Below the pieces are notes generated by a model. That model was not told where the DNA came from, made no database searches, and saw only the letters and a program-made list of their open reading frames with translations. From NCBI GenBank assembly GCA_018817515.1, contig JAHIUD010000051.1:1-43535 (forward strand): 43,535 bases of DNA, in the 5' to 3' direction. Positions 41,695 through 43,535 of the stretch are shown piece by piece (position 1 is the stretch's first letter; each line of letters starts with the position of its first letter). A program made the translations under genes and the position numbers. The stretch comes from Pseudomonadota bacterium (lineage in GTDB: Bacteria; Desulfobacterota; Desulfovibrionia; Desulfovibrionales; Desulfovibrionaceae).

Positions 41695-42876
41695 CTATCT
41701 CCGGGGCTTGTAGGTCAGTTTGAGGTCGTCGCCGCAGGAATCGGCCACAGCCAGGCGGAAGTTCAGCGTGTCGTCCATGCTCTGCACGGACTCGCCCGCG
41801 AACAGGCTCTTGCCCTCGGCATCGCCCAGCACGCGGGGGGCAAGGTACAGCACGAACTCGTCCACCAGCTCCTGGCGCGCAAGGCTCAGGGCCAGCTGGC
41901 CGCCGCCCTCGCACAGGGTGCGGTAACAGCCGAAGTCGCGGCGCAGGCGCGCGAAGGCCTCGGCGAAGTTCAGGCCCTCGCCGCCGCCCTGGCGACCGCC
42001 GGAGCGCTCCGGCAGGCCCCAGATGAGCGTGCCGCGCTCGCGCAGCTCCTCGGCCAGCGGGGTCTTGGCCGAGTACTCGCTGGTCCAGAAGAGCACCTGC
42101 TCGGGCCGCTGGCGCAGCAGGTTGAAGGTCGAGTAGGCCTTGGGCAGGGTGCTTGTGACCACCACGGCCATGGGCTGGCAGAAGCCCGCCTTCGAATCGA
42201 GGGGCGTGCCGTCTTCAGCCAGGCGGCAGGTCAGCTGCGGGTTGTCGCCGTAGAAGGTGTTGCCGCCCACGATGACCGCCTGGACCTGGGCGCGAAGCTT
42301 GTGCACATCGGCCTGGGACTCCGGTCCGCTCACGGCCTGGGGACGGCCACCGCGCGCGGCGATCTTGCCGTCCAGCGTGCCCGCCAGCTTGAGGATGCTG
42401 TAGGGGCGCTCGGTGGTCTGCCAGATGCGGAACTCGTCGATCAGGTCCTGGCAGAGGGCTTCCTGCACGCCCAGGATCACCTCGACACCTGCGGCGCGCA
42501 GGACTTCGGCCCCGCCTCCGGCCACATGCGTGTTGGGGTCGGCGCAGCCGATGACCACGCGACGCACGCCCGCGTCCAGGATGGCCTTGGTGCAGGGTGG
42601 GGTCTTGCCCTGATGGTTGCAGGGCTCAAGGGTGACGTAGAGGGTGCAGGCGGCAGGCTCGACGCCCTTCTGGCGCGCGTCGGCCAGGCATTCCACCTCG
42701 GCATGGGGGCCGCCGCAGGCCTTGTGCCAGCCCTCGGCCTTGATCTCGCCGTCCTTGGCCAGCACCGCGCCCACGCAGGGATTGGGTGCTGTCAGGCCGC
42801 GCCCGCGCAGGGCCAGTCTGGCCGCGCGCAGCATGAACCGGTCATGTGGACCGGTAGTCTCCAGGCAGGTAGGCAT
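41695..42876 (-). CDS. ribD: Riboflavin biosynthesis bifunctional deaminase-reductase RibD
   Basis: This 393-residue protein has an N-terminal deaminase domain and a C-terminal reductase domain (about 160-380), catalysing two middle steps of riboflavin synthesis. Zinc ligands are His58 with Glu60 in GPHAEVE, and Cys86 and Cys95 in [23 protein letters not shown] and [11 protein letters not shown] are diagnostic. I choose ATG 42876, because [15 protein letters not shown] then begins as in homologues. This overlaps the dCMP deaminase gene by 35 bases. The inner ATG at 42834 would cut into the first helix. Confidence 0.95.
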   Translation of the reverse strand: MPTCLETTGPHDRFMLRAARLALRGRGLTAPNPCVGAVLAKDGEIKAEGWHKACGGPHAEVECLADARQKGVEPAACTLYVTLEPCNHQGKTPPCTKAILDAGVRRVVIGCADPNTHVAGGGAEVLRAAGVEVILGVQEALCQDLIDEFRIWQTTERPYSILKLAGTLDGKIAARGGRPQAVSGPESQADVHKLRAQVQAVIVGGNTFYGDNPQLTCRLAEDGTPLDSKAGFCQPMAVVVTSTLPKAYSTFNLLRQRPEQVLFWTSEYSAKTPLAEELRERGTLIWGLPERSGGRQGGGEGLNFAEAFARLRRDFGCYRTLCEGGGQLALSLARQELVDEFVLYLAPRVLGDAEGKSLFAGESVQSMDDTLNFRLAVADSCGDDLKLTYKPRR

Positions 42877-43306
42877 GTTCCACCCCCGCTTCTTTGAGCA
42901 TGTCGTTGGCCAGTTCGTCCGGGTACTGCTCGGCAAAATAGATGGCCTTGACCTGGCAGTTGATGAGCATCTTGGTGCAGATGAGGCACGGCTCGGTGGT
43001 GCAGTAGATCTCCGCCCCGGCAAGCGACAGCCCGTGCAGCGCGCACTGGATGATGACGTTCTGCTCCGCGTGCAGGCCCCGGCACAGCTCGTGCCGCTGG
43101 CCCGAGGGGATGTTCATGCGCTCGCGGATGCAGCCGACCTCGCGGCAGTGGGCGACGTTTGTGGGGGTGCCGTTGTAGCCGGTGGCGATCATGCGCTTGT
43201 CGCGCACGGCCACGGCCCCGACCATGCGGCGCAGGCAGGTGGAGCGCTCGGCCACGAGGTGGGCGATGCGCATGAAATAGATGGGCCAGGGGACGCGATC
43301 AACCAT
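42842..43306 (-). CDS. Deoxycytidylate/cytidine deaminase family protein (ComEB type)
   Basis: This 154-residue zinc enzyme most likely converts dCMP to dUMP for thymidylate synthesis. Zinc ligands are His79 with catalytic Glu81 (LHAEQN), and Cys107 and Cys110 (EPCLIC). [23 protein letters not shown] and an extra N-terminal Cys/His set (HCREVGC) match the dCMP deaminase branch. It lies between glyA and ribD, with the ribD start inside its 3' end. Placement next to SHMT fits one-carbon and thymidylate metabolism. Confidence 0.93.
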   Translation of the reverse strand: MVDRVPWPIYFMRIAHLVAERSTCLRRMVGAVAVRDKRMIATGYNGTPTNVAHCREVGCIRERMNIPSGQRHELCRGLHAEQNVIIQCALHGLSLAGAEIYCTTEPCLICTKMLINCQVKAIYFAEQYPDELANDMLKEAGVEHAYLPGDYRST

Positions 43307-43337
43307 GTGCCAAAGCCTCCCTGGGCCGTAGGTTCAC

Positions 43338-43377
43338 GCCGTCCGGCCCGAAGCGCTGCGGCTCCGGGCCGGATGGC
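43338..43377 (-). repeat. 13-bp hairpin between glyA and the deaminase gene
   Basis: Bases 43338-43350 pair with 43365-43377 along 13 positions (one G-T wobble) across a 14-base loop. Read leftward no T-run follows, so it is probably an intra-operon RNA element and not a full terminator. Confidence 0.75.
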
Positions 43378-43401
43378 GGGGATGATTTCTACCAGGCCCG
43401 C

Positions 43402-43535
43402 TTACCAGGCATACAGCGGGAACTCGCGGGCGAAGTCTTCCACCTCAAGGCGGATCTCATCGAGCACGGAGTCGTCGCCGATGTGCTCCAGGGCCGCGGT
43501 GATGGCCTCGGCCACGGCCAGCATGTCTTCTTCCA
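43402..43535 (-). CDS. glyA: Serine hydroxymethyltransferase, C-terminal end (partial)
   Basis: Only the last 43 codons are in the window; the gene continues beyond the right edge. The visible C-terminus reads EEDMLAVAEAITAALEHIGD and then DSVLDEIRLEVEDFAREFPL, ending YAW. It matches the terminal helices of bacterial SHMT, which end in a helix with E-x-x-x-F-P-(L/M)Y. The enzyme interconverts serine and glycine, feeding one-carbon units. It probably heads the operon with the deaminase and riboflavin genes, which fits the Desulfovibrio order. Confidence is limited by the short stretch. Confidence 0.8.
   Translation of the reverse strand, partial: EEDMLAVAEAITAALEHIGDDSVLDEIRLEVEDFAREFPLYAW

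Overview
The window is GC-rich, gene-dense DNA from a sulfate-reducing deltaproteobacterium, most likely of the family Desulfovibrionaceae. The main evidence is the dissimilatory sulfite reductase set dsrA-dsrB-dsrD followed by a cobB/dsrN-type amidotransferase, with DsrA (437 aa) and DsrB (381 aa) carrying every cluster-ligand cysteine expected of the family. The glyA-dCMP deaminase-ribD-ribE order at the right end also fits that family. I see no tRNA, rRNA, CRISPR array, integrase or transposase. The window reads as core chromosome with small lineage-specific genes between core operons.

Layout. 1-1.7 kb: a Cys/Gly-repeat protein, a single-domain response regulator and a GmhA-type sugar isomerase. 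1.9-6.8 kb: a complete branched-chain amino acid ABC transporter, livKHMGF, ending in a strong terminator. 6.8-9.8 kb: a double carboxymuconolactone decarboxylase-family protein, an exported protein with a PEP-CTERM-like sorting tail, and a GAF protein with a histidine-kinase-like H-box but no ATPase domain. 9.9-10.1 kb: a 38-codon reading frame with its own promoter-like, ribosome-binding and terminator signals. 10.2-13.9 kb: a leftward MarR-regulator/MacA-like/MacB-like efflux operon. 14.2-18.5 kb: MFS exporter, rhodanese, ChrA, secreted rhodanese and a MauE/DoxX membrane protein. 18.6-21.7 kb: pirin, then a leftward TerC/85-aa/YkgJ-like trio. 21.7-26.4 kb: the dsr locus with a structured leader and internal hairpins. 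26.4-26.7 kb: an array of long perfect inverted repeats where two genes converge. 26.7-29.6 kb: CHASE2 adenylate cyclase and a secreted partner. 29.8-33.0 kb: secreted cyclophilin, two paralogous small proteins, alkaline phosphatase. 33.1-38.1 kb: FadD, a winged-helix/Rossmann regulator, NeuB, CheV. 38.1-40.5 kb: ilvBN behind an attenuator-type leader. 40.5-43.5 kb: a lipoprotein, then ribE, ribD, dCMP deaminase and the end of glyA.

How they work together. DsrAB with DsrD performs the terminal reductive step of sulfate respiration; the adjacent amidotransferase is probably the enzyme that amidates siroheme to the siroamide used by DsrAB. livKHMGF and ilvBN are the uptake and synthesis sides of branched-chain amino acid supply. 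ilvBN appears to be controlled by translation of a valine-rich leader peptide, as in enterobacterial ivbL. Observations I consider most worth checking are the ilv leader, the hairpins in and before the dsr transcript, the inverted-repeat array, the two small proteins sharing a TPHHPVGLLY core (one has lost the stop codon of the other), and the isolated 38-codon unit.
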